From contig ML662445.1 of assembly GCA_007570785.1 (NCBI GenBank), positions 293,776 to 357,775 of the forward strand: a stretch of DNA of 64,000 nt. Reading direction: 5' to 3'. Position numbers and translations under genes: made by a program. Position 1 is the first letter of the stretch, and the number at the start of each line of letters is the position of its first letter. This DNA comes from Antilocapra americana (Eukaryota; Chordata; Mammalia; Artiodactyla; Antilocapridae). A model generated the notes under the pieces. The model was not told the origin of the DNA. It was given only the letters and a program-made list of their open reading frames with translations, and ran no database searches. This document shows, one piece after another, positions 43,972 to 55,549 of the stretch.

Positions 43972-44340
43972 ACACCATACACCAAAAGAAATTCCAAGTA
44001 ATATAAGGTTCCAAGTATAAGTACGAATCCTAGGAAATTCTGGAGAGGTATTTCTGAAGGACATGCTTTGCCATCAACTGCATCAAGTACTTTTTACATG
44101 CACTTCTTAGAATAATGGAAAATAAACCAAAAATAAGAAAATGAGACCTAATTAATCTCAACATCATTTGCACAGCAAATGAAACCCTAAAGGAAAAACA
44201 AAGACAACTCTCAGAATAGGAAAAATATTGGCAGACAAAGATACCCACAACGAATCAATCTGTAATACACACAAACAGCTCATGCAGCTCCATCAAAAAT
44301 ACAAACAACCTCCCCACCAAAAAAAGGGGGGAGGGGGCTA
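43972..44340 (+). mobile_element. Old L1 ORF2 fragment
   Basis: Decayed ORF2 text from the LTPYTK-like region to the CAGCTCATGCAGCTC block. It belongs upstream of the previous fragment in a normal L1, so the order is rearranged or a separate copy is present. Confidence 0.6.
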
Positions 44341-44344
44341 TTGT

Positions 44345-46125
44345 TTTGCTGTTTCACATTCGTCTCAGGTTCAAAGGATTTGGTAACAAAATAAGACACT
44401 TGTTCTATACAAATAAATAATACCAACATTTATTAGAGAATTATCTATCTGACTTTAAATATACTAACATTAAAAGAAAAGAAATTTAAAAAACTGTAGA
44501 GGATACACCACCAAATTGGGTTTTGACCAACATCCAGACTTAAACAGTGTTAGGAAGTCCCATGTCACAGCACATCTGGAGAACCAACTGGGAAAAGGTC
44601 CCAGGCAGTACTTCTACTCTGTGGGTGACAGTTCAAAGATTGCAGTTCAGTGTTCCTGCTGAAAACCCCAGGAGGGTGTTTTCACCCCTGCTGAAAACTG
44701 ATATCTTCATCAATAAGCTCCGGTATCATGTTAATGCTGATTGGTTTGTCTTGTAAAACTTGCAATGTTGTTAAGCCTGGGGCTTAGCCAGCATCTACTT
44801 CTGCTTTATTGACTATGCCAAAGCCTTTGACTGTGTGGATCACAATAAACTGTGGAAAATTCTTAAAGAGATTAGAATACCAGACCACCTGGCCTGCCTC
44901 CTGAGAAATCTGTATATAGGTCAAGAAGCAACAATTAGAACTGAACATGGAACAACAGACTGGTTCCATATTGGGAAAGGAGTACATCAAGGCTGTATAT
45001 TGTTACTCTGCTTATTTAACTTATATGCAGAGTACATCATGTGAAATGCCAGGCTGGATGAAGCCCAAGGGGAATCAAGATTGCCAGGAGAAATATCAAT
45101 AACCTCGGATATGTAGGTGACACCACCCTTATGGCAGAAAGCAAAGAAGAACTAAAGAGCCTCTTGATGGAAGTGAAAGAGGAGAGTGAAAAAGTTAGCT
45201 TAAAGTTCAACATTCAGAAAACTAAGATCATGGCATCTGGTCCCCTCACTTCATGGCAGATAGATGGGGAAACAGTGGAAACAGTGGCTGACTTTATTTT
45301 TCTGGGCTCCAAAATCACTGCAGATGGTGATTGCAGCCATGAAATTAAAAGACACTTACTCCTTGGAAGAAAAGCTATGACCAGCCAAGACAACATAATA
45401 AAAAGCAGAGACATTACTTTGCCAGCAAATGTCCACCTAGTCAAATCCGTGTATGGTTTTTCCAGTAGTCATGTATGGTTGTGAGAGTTGGACTATAAAG
45501 AAAGCTGAGCACTGAGGAATTGATGCTTTTGAACTGTGGTGTTGGAGAAGACTCTTGAGAGTCCCTTGGACAGCAAGGAGATCAAACCAGTCCATCCTAA
45601 AGAAAATCAGTCATGAATATTTATTGGAAATACTGATGCTGAAGCTGAAGCTCCAATAGTTTGGCCACCTGATGTGAAGAACAGACTCACTAGAAAAGCT
45701 CCTGATGCTGGGAAAGACTGAAGGCAGGAGGAAACGGAGACGACAAAGGATGAGATGGTTGGATGGCATCACCAACTCGATGGACGTACGTTTGAGCAAG
45801 CTCCGGGAGTTGATGATGGACAAGGAAGCCTGGTGTGCTGCAGTCCATAGGGTCGCAAAGAGTTGGATACTATTGAGCCACTGAACTGAAGTGAACTGGG
45901 GTTTAGTCAGCCAGTCCCCCTCCAAGGGCTCTACAGTCTCAAGATTTGTCGTCTACCTTACCTGTGGTGCTGCAAGTTTTGTACTCACAGCAGGCAGTCA
46001 GGGCATTCACATTTAAGGCAGTGTCCAGACAATTAGAAGCAAGGTCAGAGGCCTCCTCTGCTTTGTCTCTGAAGCCTAAACAGGATTATTTATTCAATTC
46101 CCCTAACAAGAACATTGCAGAGCTT
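44345..46125. other. Unassigned low-copy segment, split by BovB
   Basis: 44345-44778 and 45914-46125 join across a BovB insertion. The joined sequence resembles no transposon I know. On the minus strand 46075-45962 is a 114-bp open block with a weak acceptor (TTTAG) and a strong donor (CAG/GTAAGG). A TTTATT (minus AATAAA) lies near 44429. It may be host gene or non-coding-RNA sequence; no protein is recognised. Confidence 0.4.
44793..45897 (+). mobile_element. BovB LINE, 5'-truncated
   Basis: Starts in the palm domain (SIDYAKAFDCVDHNK region) and ends TGAACTGAAGTGAACT. The YADD box is lost (reads YVGD near 45110). An imperfect duplication GGGGCTTAGCCAGC/GGGGTTTAGTCAGCC (44779-44792; 45898-) flanks it. 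Confidence 0.9.
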
Positions 46126-46575
46126 CCTTAAATGATGAAAACATGAAATTAGAATAATCTCTAACACCATACACAAAAATAAACTCCAGTTTAAGCATGT
46201 GAATAAAATTCCTGAGGCAGAACATGCTTTGACATAAATTGCAGCAAGTTGTTTTTCATCCACCATTTACAGTAATGGGGGAAAAAGAGAAATTAAACCT
46301 AATTAATCCCAATAGCATTTTCACAGTAAAGGAAACTCTAAACAAAAGAAAAAGACAAGGGAAATTTTTCCAGAATGGGAAAAATTATTTGCAAATGGAG
46401 ATGTAAGAATCTTCATTTGGAGATCAAGATTTCATCTCTAAAACATATGAAGAGCTCAAACAACTCAATATCAAACTCATAAAAACAACACAAACAACTC
46501 AATTTAAAGAATTAACCAAAGACCTCAATGGACATTTTTCTAAATAAGGCATACACATGACCATTAAGATTAATT

Positions 46576-46797
46576 CCAAGGTGGCTCAGTTGGTAAAGAA
46601 TCTGCCTGCCAATGCAGGAGACAAAAGGAATGCAGTTTCTATCCCTGGGTCGGGAAGATCTCCTGGAGTAGGAAATGGCAAGCCACTCAAGTATTCTTGC
46701 CCGGAAAATCCGAAGAATAGAGGAAACTCGTAGGCTAAAGCCTACACGGTCACAAAGAGTTGGACATGACTGAGCACATAAAACAACAACAACAAAA
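46576..46797 (+). mobile_element. Bov-tA SINE
   Basis: CAAGGTGGCTCAGTTGG to GAGTTGGACATGACTGAGC and AAACAACAACAAC tail; a 13-bp insertion (ACAAAAGGAATGC) in the tRNA-like head. Confidence 0.9.
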
Positions 46798-47043
46798 GGC
46801 CATTGTGCCCATGAAAAGATGCTCAGCATCACTAATTATCAGAGAAAGACAAACCAAAAGTCCAGTGAAATATTGCCTCACGCCGCTCAGAATGGCCATT
46901 TGAAAAATCTCCAACAATAAATGCTAGAACGGGTGTGCAAAGAAGGGAACTCACCTGCACTGTTGTTGGGAATGCAAATCTGTACAGTGACTAGGGAGAA
47001 CTGCATGAAGGTTTCTTAAAGAACTAAATGTACAAGTACCATG

Positions 47044-47410
47044 TTGTTGCTGTTGTTATTGTTCATTTGCTCAGTGTCTGACTCTGTGACTCATGTGTTG
47101 CAGCACACTAGGTTTCCCTGTCCTTCACTGTCTCCCAGAGTTTGCTCAAACTCATGTCCACCAATGATGGACATCTGTGATTCCATCCAATCTCATCCTC
47201 TGTCATCCCCTTCTCCCCCTGCCTTCAAACTTACCCAGCATCAGGGGCTTTTCCAATGAGTCTGTTCTTCACATCACATGGCCAAGGTATTGCAGCTCCA
47301 GCTTCAGCATCAGTCCTTCCAATGACTATTCAGGGTTGATTTCCTTTAGGTTTGATATCCTTGCAGTCCAAAGGACTCTCGAGAGTCTTCCCCAACACCA
47401 CAGTTTGAAA
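47044..47410 (-). mobile_element. BovB 3' fragment, antisense
   Basis: Inverted tail and C-terminal region. Duplication GTACAAGTACCATG/GTACAAGAACCATG (47030-47043; 47411-47424), one mismatch. Confidence 0.92.
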
Positions 47411-48002
47411 GTACAAGAACCATGGGACCCTGAAATCTCATGCCTGGGTGTAGATCCGAAGAATACCAAAATTTTAAGACACCTACACCCCTACTGCCAC
47501 AGCCACACTGGATGCAATGGCCAAGACATGAAAGCAACTTAAATGCAGAAGGACAGACAAATGGATAAAAAAAAAATGGAGTACATATACACAGTGAAAT
47601 ATTACTCAGCCATCAAGAAGGATGTAATAATGCCACTGGGAGCAAAGGAGAGATGATCATGCTAAGTGAAAGTAAGAAAGACAAGGAAAAGACTAGTATC
47701 ATATGATATCACTTCTAGGAAGAATCTGAAAATAGATACAAATGAACTTCTTTTCCAAAGAGAAACAGCCTCCCAGACTTAGAAAAGAAACTTAAGGTTA
47801 CCAAGAAAAAAAGCTGGAGGAAAGGGAGAAATTAGTTGGCTCAGATTAACATATACACACTATTATTTATAAAACAATTCACAAGGACCCATTGTTTGGC
47901 ACAAGACACCCTACTCAACATTCTGTATAACCTATATAGGAAAAGAACCCTAAAAGGAACATAAATCTCAATGTACAAGTGAATATAGTTGCTGTATAGA
48001 TA

Positions 48003-48221
48003 GCTAGCTAAGTCACTTCAGTCATGTCCAACTCTATATGATCCCATGAACTGTAGCCCACTAGGCTCCTCTGTCCATAGGATTGTCTAGGCAAGGATAC
48101 TGGAGTGGATTGCCATGTCCTCCTCCAAGGGATCTTCCCAACCCAGGGATCAAACCTGCATCTCCTATGTTTCCTGCATTGGCAGGTGGGTTCTTTACCA
48201 CTAGAACCACCTGGGAAACCC
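48003..48221 (-). mobile_element. Bov-tA SINE, antisense
   Basis: Complete inverted element with B box GGGATCAAACCTGC. TTGCTGTATA/TTGCTATATA flank it as target duplication (about 47990 and 48226). Confidence 0.9.
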
Positions 48222-48271
48222 CATACTTGCTATATACCAGGGAGGAAAACTCTCAACATTATAAATCACCC

Positions 48272-48487
48272 ACATATGGTGGTGGTTTACTCACCAAGCT
48301 ATGTTTGACTCTTGCGACCCCATGGAATGTAGCCCACCAGGTTCCTCTGTCCATGGGATTTCCCAGGCAAGAATACTGGAGTGGGTGGTCATTTCCTTCT
48401 CCAGGGGGTCTTCCTACTCTGGGTTCAAACCCACATCTCCTGGATTTTCAGACAGATTCTTTACTGCTGAGCCACCAGGGATGTCCT
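48272..48487 (-). mobile_element. Bov-tA SINE, antisense
   Basis: Complete inverted element from GTGGTGGTTTACTCACC to GAGCCACCAGGGATGTCC. Second insertion in the same L1 3' UTR, 50 bp from the previous one. Confidence 0.9.
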
Positions 48488-48549
48488 CAAATCACATATA
48501 TACTACAATTCAAATTATATCTTTTAAAAATGAGGAGATAAAAATGCTG

Positions 48550-49934
48550 TGTACAGAAATTATAAGACACTGTTTAAAGAAATAAAAGACAACATAAACA
48601 GATGGAGAGATATTCCATGTTCCTGAGTTAGAAGAATCAATATTGTGAAAATGAGTGTACTATCAAATGCAATCTACAGATTCAATGCAATCCCTATCAA
48701 ATTACCAATGTCATTTTTCACAAGACTAGGACAAAAATTTTCACAATTTATATGGAAATACAAAAGACACCAAATAGCCAAAGCAATCTTAGGAAAGAAG
48801 AATGGAGCTGGAGGAATCAACACTCCTGACTATACTACAAAGCTGCAGTTATCAAGACAGTATGGTACCGGCACAAAAACAGAAATATAGACCAATGGGA
48901 CAAGCTCAAAATCCCAGAGATTAACCCACACACCTATGGGCACCTTATCCTTGACAAAGGAGGCAAGAATATACAATGGGGCAAATATAGTCTCTTCTAT
49001 AAGAGGTGATGAGAAAACTGGACAGCACATGTAAAAGAGTGAAATTAGAACACTTCCTAACACCATACAAAAACATGGACTCAAAGTGGATTAAAGACCT
49101 AAGTGTAAGACTAGAAACTATAAAAACTCTTAGAGGAAAACATAGACAGAACACTCTATGACATAAATTGCAAGATCCTCTAGGACCCACCTCCTAGAGT
49201 AATGAAAATAAAAATAAACAAGTGGGATCTAATTAAACTTAAAAGCTTTTGCACAGCAAAAGAAACTATAAATAAGGTTAAAAGACAACCTTTAGAACAG
49301 GAGAAGATAATAGCAAGTGAAACAACTCACAAAGGGTTAATTTCTAGAGTATACAAACAGCTTATGCAACACAATATCAGAAAAATAACCCAATAAAAAA
49401 GTGGAAGAAGACCTAAACAGACATTACTCCAAAGAAGACATACAGATGGCTAAAAAATGAAAAACTGCTCAACCCCACACATTATTAGAGAAATGCAAAT
49501 CAAAACTATGATGAGATATCACCTCTCACCAGTTAGAATGGCCATCACAAAAAATCTACAAACAATAAATGCTGGAGAGGATATGGAGAAAAGGGAACAC
49601 TTTTGCACTACTTGTGGGAATGTAAACTGAGACAGCCACTATGGAAGACAGTGCAGAGATTCCTTAAAAAACTAGAAATAAAGCTACCATATGCACCAAC
49701 AATCCCACTATTGGGCATATACCTTGAGAAAGCCAAAACTGAAAAAGAAACATGTATCCTGGTGTTCATTGCAGCATTATTTACAAAAGCTAGGACACAT
49801 AAGCAACCTAGATGTCCACTGACAGATGAATGGATAAAAAAGCTGTAGTACATGTATACAATGGAATTTTACTCAGTCATAAAAAAGAACGTATTTAAGT
49901 CAGTGCTAATGTTGTGGATGAAAATAGAGCCTAT
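48550..49934 (+). mobile_element. Older L1, ORF2 C-terminal third
   Basis: Reads from the region [13 protein letters not shown] (48645-48890) to YTMEFYSVIKKN near 49900, with many stops. It ends abruptly where another L1 starts (49936), so no 3' UTR or tail remains. Confidence 0.8.
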
Positions 49935-51152
49935 TCCACAGCAATCAGAACAGAAAAAAATAATAAAAGGAATCCAGATTGGAAAAGAAGTAAAACTCTC
50001 ACTGTTTGCAGATGACATGATCTGCTACATGGAAAACCCTAAAGACTCCACCAGAAAATTACTAGAACTAATCAATGAATATAGTAAAGTTGCAGGATAT
50101 AAAATTAACACACAAAAATCCCTTGCATACATGTACACTAACAATGAGAAAATAGAAAGAGAAATTAAGGAAACAATTCCATTCACCATCAAAATTAAAA
50201 GAATAAAATACTTGGGAATATATCTACCTAAAGAAACAAAAGTCCTACATATAGAAAACTACAAAATGATGATGAAAGAAATCAAAGAGGACGATGGAGA
50301 AATATACCATGTTCATGATCAGAAGAGTCAATATAGTGAAAATGAATATCCTACCCAAAGCAATCTATAGATTCAATGCAATCCCTATCAAGCTACCGAT
50401 TGTCTTTTCCAGAGAACTAGAACAAATAATTTCACAATTTGTATGGAAATGCAAAAAAACTCAAATAGCCAAAACAATCTTGAGAAAGAAAAATGGAACT
50501 GGAGGAATCAACCTGCCTGACTTCAGGCTATAGCACAAAGCCACAGTCATCAAGACAGAATGGTACTGGCACAAAGACAGAAATATAGATCAATGGAACA
50601 AAATAGAAAGCCCAGAGATAAATCCATGCACCTATGGACACCTTATCTTTGACAAAGGAGGCAAGAATATACAATGGAGAAAAGACAATCTCTTTAACAA
50701 GTGGTGCTGAGAAAACTGGTCAAGCACTTGTAAAAGAATGAAACTAGAACACGTTCCAACACCATACAAAAAAATAAACTCAAAATGGATTAAGGATCTA
50801 AACATAAGACCAGAAACTATAAAACTCCTAGAGGAAAACATGGGCAAAACACTCTCTGACATAAAGCATAGCAGAATCCTCTATGACCCACCTCCCAGAA
50901 TATTGGAAATAAAAGCAAAAATAAACAAGTGGGACCTAATTAAACTTAAAAGCTTTTGTACAATGAGGGAAAGTATAAGCAAGGTGAAAAGACAGCCTTC
51001 AGAATGTAAGAAAATAATAGCAACGAAGCAATGGACAAACAATTAATCTAAAAAATAGACAAGCAACTTCTGCAGCTCAATTCCAGAAAAATAAACTGCC
51101 CAATCAAAAAGTGGGTCAAAGAACTAAACAGACATATCTCAAAAGAAGACAT

Positions 51153-52536
51153 CAGTTCAGTTCAGTCACTCAATGGTATCCAACTCTTTGCGATCCCATG
51201 AATTTCAGCACGCCAGGCCTCCCTGTGCATCACCAACTCCCAGAGTCCATCCAAACCCATGTCCATCAAGTTGGTGATGCCATCCAGCCATCTCATCCTC
51301 TTCCACTTCTCCTCCTGCCCCCAATCCTTCCCAGCATCAGAGTCTTTTCCAATGAGTCAACTCTTCGCATGAGGTGGCCAAAGTATTGGACTTTCAGCTT
51401 CAGCATCAGACCTTCCAATGAACACCCAGGACTGATCTCCTTTAGGATGGACTTGTTGAATCTCCTTGCAGTCCAAGGGACTCTCAAGAGTCTTCTCCAA
51501 CACCATAGTTCAAAAGCATCAATTCTTCAGTGCTCAGCCTTTTTCACTGTCCAACTCTCACATCTATACATGACTACTGGAAAAACCATAGCCTTGACTA
51601 GATGAACCTTTGTCTCTGCTTTTCAAAATGCTATCCAGGTTGGCCATAACTTTCCTTCCAAGGAGCAGGCGTCTTTTGATTTCATGGCTGCAATCACCAT
51701 CTGCAGTGATATTGGAGCCCCAAAAAATAAAGTCTGACACTTTTTCCACTACTTCCCCATCTATTTCCCATGAGGTGATGGGACCAGATGCCATGATCTT
51801 AGTTTTCTTAATGTTGAGCTTTAAGCCAACTTTTTCACTCTCCTCTTTCACTTTCATCAAGAGGCTCTTTACTTCCTCTTCACTTCCTGCCATAAGGGTG
51901 GTGTCATCTGCATATCGGAGGTTATTGATATTTCTCCTGGCAATATTGATTCCAGCTTGTGCTTCTCCCAGCCCAGCGTTTCTCATGATGTACTTTGCAT
52001 ATAAGTTAAATAAGCAGGATGACAAGATACAGCCTAGATGTACTCCTATTCCTATTTGGAACCAGTCTGTTGTTCCATGTCCAGTTCTAACTGTTGCCTC
52101 CTGACCTGCATACAGATTTCTCAAGACACAGGTCAGATGGTCTGGTATTCCCATCTCTTTCAGAATTTTCCACAGTTTATTGTGATCCACACAGTCAAAG
52201 GCCTTGGCATAGTCTATAAAGCAGAAGTAGAGGTTTTTCTGGAACTCTCTTGCTTTTTCAATAATCCAGCGGATGTTGGCAATTTGATCTCCGGTTCCTC
52301 TGCCTTTTCTAAAACCAGCTTGAACATCTGGAAGTTCATGGTTGATGTATTGATGAAGCCTGGCTTGGAGAATTTTGAGCATTACTTTACTAGCGTGTGA
52401 AATGAGTGCAATTGTGTGGTAGTTTGAGCATTCTTTGGCATTGCCTTTCTTTGGGATCGGAATGTAAACTGACCTTTTCCAGTCCTGGGGCCATTGCTGA
52501 GTTTTCCAAATTTGCTGGCATATATTGAGTGCATAC
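51153..52536 (-). mobile_element. BovB LINE, antisense, with a 272-codon open stretch
   Basis: Begins with inverted tail (CAGTTCAGTTCAG). The frame 51564-52382 is open for 272 codons and covers the reverse transcriptase palm, with VDHNKLWKILKEMGIPDHL and an intact YADD. The other parts are frameshifted. AGAAGACAT (51144-51152; 52537-52545) is the target duplication. Confidence 0.94.
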
Positions 52537-53562
52537 AGAAGACATGCTGATGGCTAACAAAGTTGAAAAGTTGCTCAACATCACTCATTATCAGAGAAAT
52601 GCCTATCAAAACCACAATGAGGTACTGTCTCACGATGGTCAGAACGCCTGCTATCAAAAAGTCTACAAACAATAAATGCTGGAGAGAAAAAGGAACACTC
52701 TTACACTGTTGGTGGGAATGCAAATTAGTAGAGCCACTATGGAGAACAGTGTGGAGATTCCTTAAAAAACTGGAAATAGAACTGTCATATGACCCAGGAA
52801 TCCCACTACTGGGCCTACACAGCGATGAAACCAGAATTGAAAGAGACACGTGTACCCCAATGTTCACTGCAGCACTATTTACAATAGCCAGGAAATGGAA
52901 GTAACCTAGATGCCCATCAGCAGATGAATTGATAAGAAAGGTGTGGTACATAGACACAACGGAATACTACTCAGCTATTAAAAAGCATGCATTTGTTAGC
53001 CATTTTTATGTCTTCTTTGGGGACATCTGTTAAGTTCTTTGGCCCACTTTTTGATTGGGTCGTTTATTTTTCTAGAATGGAGCTGCAGGAGTTGCTTGTA
53101 TAGTTTTGAGATTAATTGCTTGTCCATTGCTTCATTGGCTATTATTTTCTCCCATTCTGAAGGCTGTCTTTTCACCTTGCTTATAGTTTCCTTTGTTGTG
53201 CAGAAGCTTTTAATTTTAATTAGGTCCCATTTCTTTATTCGTGCTTTTATTTCTGATATTCTGGGAGGTGGGTCATGGAGTATCCCGCTTTGGTTTATGT
53301 CGGAGAGTGTTTTGCCTATGTTATCCTCTAGGAGTTTTATAGTTTCTGGTCTTATGCTTAGATCTTTGATCCATTTTGAGTTTATCTTTGTGTATGGTGT
53401 TAGAAAGTGTTCTAGTTTCATTCTTTTACAAGTGGCTGTCCAGTTTTCCCAGCACCACTTGTTAAAGAGGTTGTCTTTTCTCCATTGTATATTCTTGCCT
53501 CCTTTGTCAAAGATGAGGTGTCCATAGATGCGTGGATTTATCTCTGGGCTTTCTATTTTGTT

Positions 53563-53962
53563 NNNNNNNNNNNNNNNNNNNNNNNNNNNNNNNNNNNNNN
53601 NNNNNNNNNNNNNNNNNNNNNNNNNNNNNNNNNNNNNNNNNNNNNNNNNNNNNNNNNNNNNNNNNNNNNNNNNNNNNNNNNNNNNNNNNNNNNNNNNNNN
53701 NNNNNNNNNNNNNNNNNNNNNNNNNNNNNNNNNNNNNNNNNNNNNNNNNNNNNNNNNNNNNNNNNNNNNNNNNNNNNNNNNNNNNNNNNNNNNNNNNNNN
53801 NNNNNNNNNNNNNNNNNNNNNNNNNNNNNNNNNNNNNNNNNNNNNNNNNNNNNNNNNNNNNNNNNNNNNNNNNNNNNNNNNNNNNNNNNNNNNNNNNNNN
53901 NNNNNNNNNNNNNNNNNNNNNNNNNNNNNNNNNNNNNNNNNNNNNNNNNNNNNNNNNNNNNN
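53563..53962. other. Assembly gap (400 N)
   Basis: Unknown bases. The flanks are adjacent parts of L1 ORF2; in the intact antisense copy the equivalent interval is only about 139 bp (14362-14500), so 400 is probably a nominal size. Confidence 0.97.
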
Positions 53963-54415
53963 TTTTTGTATTTCCATACAAATTGTGAAATTATTTGTTC
54001 TAATTCTCTGAAAAAGACCTCTGGTAGCTTGATAGGAATTGCATTGAATCTATAGATTGCTTTGGGTAATATACTCATTTTCACTATATTGATTCTTCCA
54101 ATCCACGAACACGGTATATTTCTCCATCTATTTGTGTCCTCTTTGATTTCTTTCATCAGTGTTTTATAGTTTTCTATATACAAGTCTTTTGTTTCTTTAG
54201 GTAGAAATACTCCTAAGTATTTTATTCTTTTTGTTTCGATGGTGAATGGAATTGTTTCCTTAATTTCTCTTTCTGTTTTCTCATTGTTAGTGTATCGGAA
54301 TGCCAGAGATTTCTGTGTGTTGATTTTGAATCCTGAAACTTTACTATATTCACTGATTAGCTCTAGTAATTTTCTGGTAGTGTCTTTAGGATTTTCTATG
54401 TAGAGGATCATAAAA

Positions 54416-55078
54416 ATGGCTAACAAACACATGAAAAGATGCTCAACATCACTCTTTATCAGAGAAATGCAAATCAAAACCACAATGAGGTACCACTTTA
54501 CACCAGTCAGAATGGCTGTCATCCAAAAATCTACAAGCAATAAATGCTGGAGAGGATGTGGAGAAAAGGGAACACTCTTACACTGTTGGTGGGAATGCAA
54601 ACTAGTACAGCCACTATGGAGAACAGTGTGGAGATTCCTTAAAAAACTGCAAATAGACCTGCCATATGACCCAGCAATCCCACTGCTGGGCATACACACC
54701 GAGGAAACCAGAATTGAAAGAGACACGTGTACCCCAATGTTCATCACCGCATTGTTCACAATAGCCAGGACATGGAAGCAACCTAGATGCCCATCAACAG
54801 ATGAATGGATAAGAAAGCTGTGGTACATATACACAATGGAATATTACTCAGCATTAAAAAAAAATTCATTTGAATCAGTTCTACTCAGGTGGAGGGAACT
54901 GGAGCCTATTATCCAGAGTGAAGTAAGGCAGAAGGAAAAACAACAATACAGTATACTAACGCATATATATGAAATTAAGAAATATGGTAACGAGGACCCT
55001 GCATGCAAGACAGCAAAAGGAACGCAGATGTATAGAACAGACTCGTGGACTCTGTGGAAGAGGGCAAGGGTGGGATGA
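54416..55078 (+). pseudogene. L1 ORF2 C-terminal domain, open 220 codons
   Basis: Contains the cysteine-rich knuckle [18 protein letters not shown] (spacing CX3CX7HX4C) and the final ORF2 block [20 protein letters not shown]. The frame runs past the usual ORF2 stop into the 3' UTR because of a small change near 54972. It is not a gene by itself. Confidence 0.85.
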
Positions 55079-55549
55079 TATGGGAGAATGGCATTGAAAC
55101 ATGTTAATTACCATATGTGAAATCAATTGCCAGCCCAGGGTTGATGCTCGGGGCGGGTGCACGGGGGGGTCCCAGGGGGGGGGGGCGGGGGGGGGGGGGG
55201 GAGGGGGGTTCTGGAGGGAGAGCATGTGTAGATCCATGGCGGTTTCATGTAACTGTATGGCAAAACCAACACAATAAAGTAAAGAAAATTTTTTTAAAAA
55301 AGCATGCATTTGAATCAGTTCTAATGAGGTGGATGAAACTAGAGCCTATTATACAGAGCAAAGTAAGTCAGAATGAAAGATACCAATACAATATATTAAT
55401 GAATATATACACGGAATTTAGAAAGATGATAACGATGATCCTATATGTGAGACAGCAAAAGAGACACACGTGTAAAGAACAGACTTATGGATTCTGTGGG
55501 AGAAGGCAAGAGTGGGATGATTTGAGAGAACAACATTGAAACATCTGTG

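Larger units (their letters stand above)
46130..48540 (+). mobile_element. Old L1, ORF2 C-terminus to 3' UTR, with four inserts
   Basis: Decayed ORF2 text (46130-46570), resumed at 46798-47043 and 47425-47990, ends in an old-type 3' UTR spread to about 48540. A SINE (46576-46797), BovB fragment (47044-47410) and two antisense SINEs (48003-48221; 48272-48487) interrupt it. Joining the pieces restores the L1 word order. Confidence 0.7.
52996..55297. mobile_element. Young L1 with inverted 5' half (twin priming)
   Basis: 52996-54411 is antisense L1 ORF2 (reverse transcriptase to near the C-terminal domain); at 54410-54412 the orientation flips, and 54412-55297 is sense L1 C-terminus, 3' UTR and tail. 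AAAAGCATGCATTTG flanks the whole unit (52981-52995; 55298-55312), so both halves came in one event. The two halves overlap by about 18 bp of L1 sequence and share AT at the junction. The 400-N gap lies in the inverted half. Confidence 0.94.
49936..55548 (+). mobile_element. Older L1 interrupted by BovB and a twin-primed L1
   Basis: Starts before the reverse-transcriptase box ([14 protein letters not shown], 49990-50040) and continues 50294-51046; it is cut at 51152 by BovB, resumes 52546-52980, is cut again by a young L1, and resumes at 55313 to a truncated 3' UTR near 55548. All pieces are consecutive ORF2 and 3' UTR sequence once the inserts and duplications are removed. Confidence 0.85.

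Noticed and set aside
52996..54834. 612-aa minus-strand ORF
   Set aside because: It crosses the inversion junction of a twin-primed L1 and 400 unknown bases read as X. It joins antisense-of-sense L1 to real antisense L1 and is an artefact.
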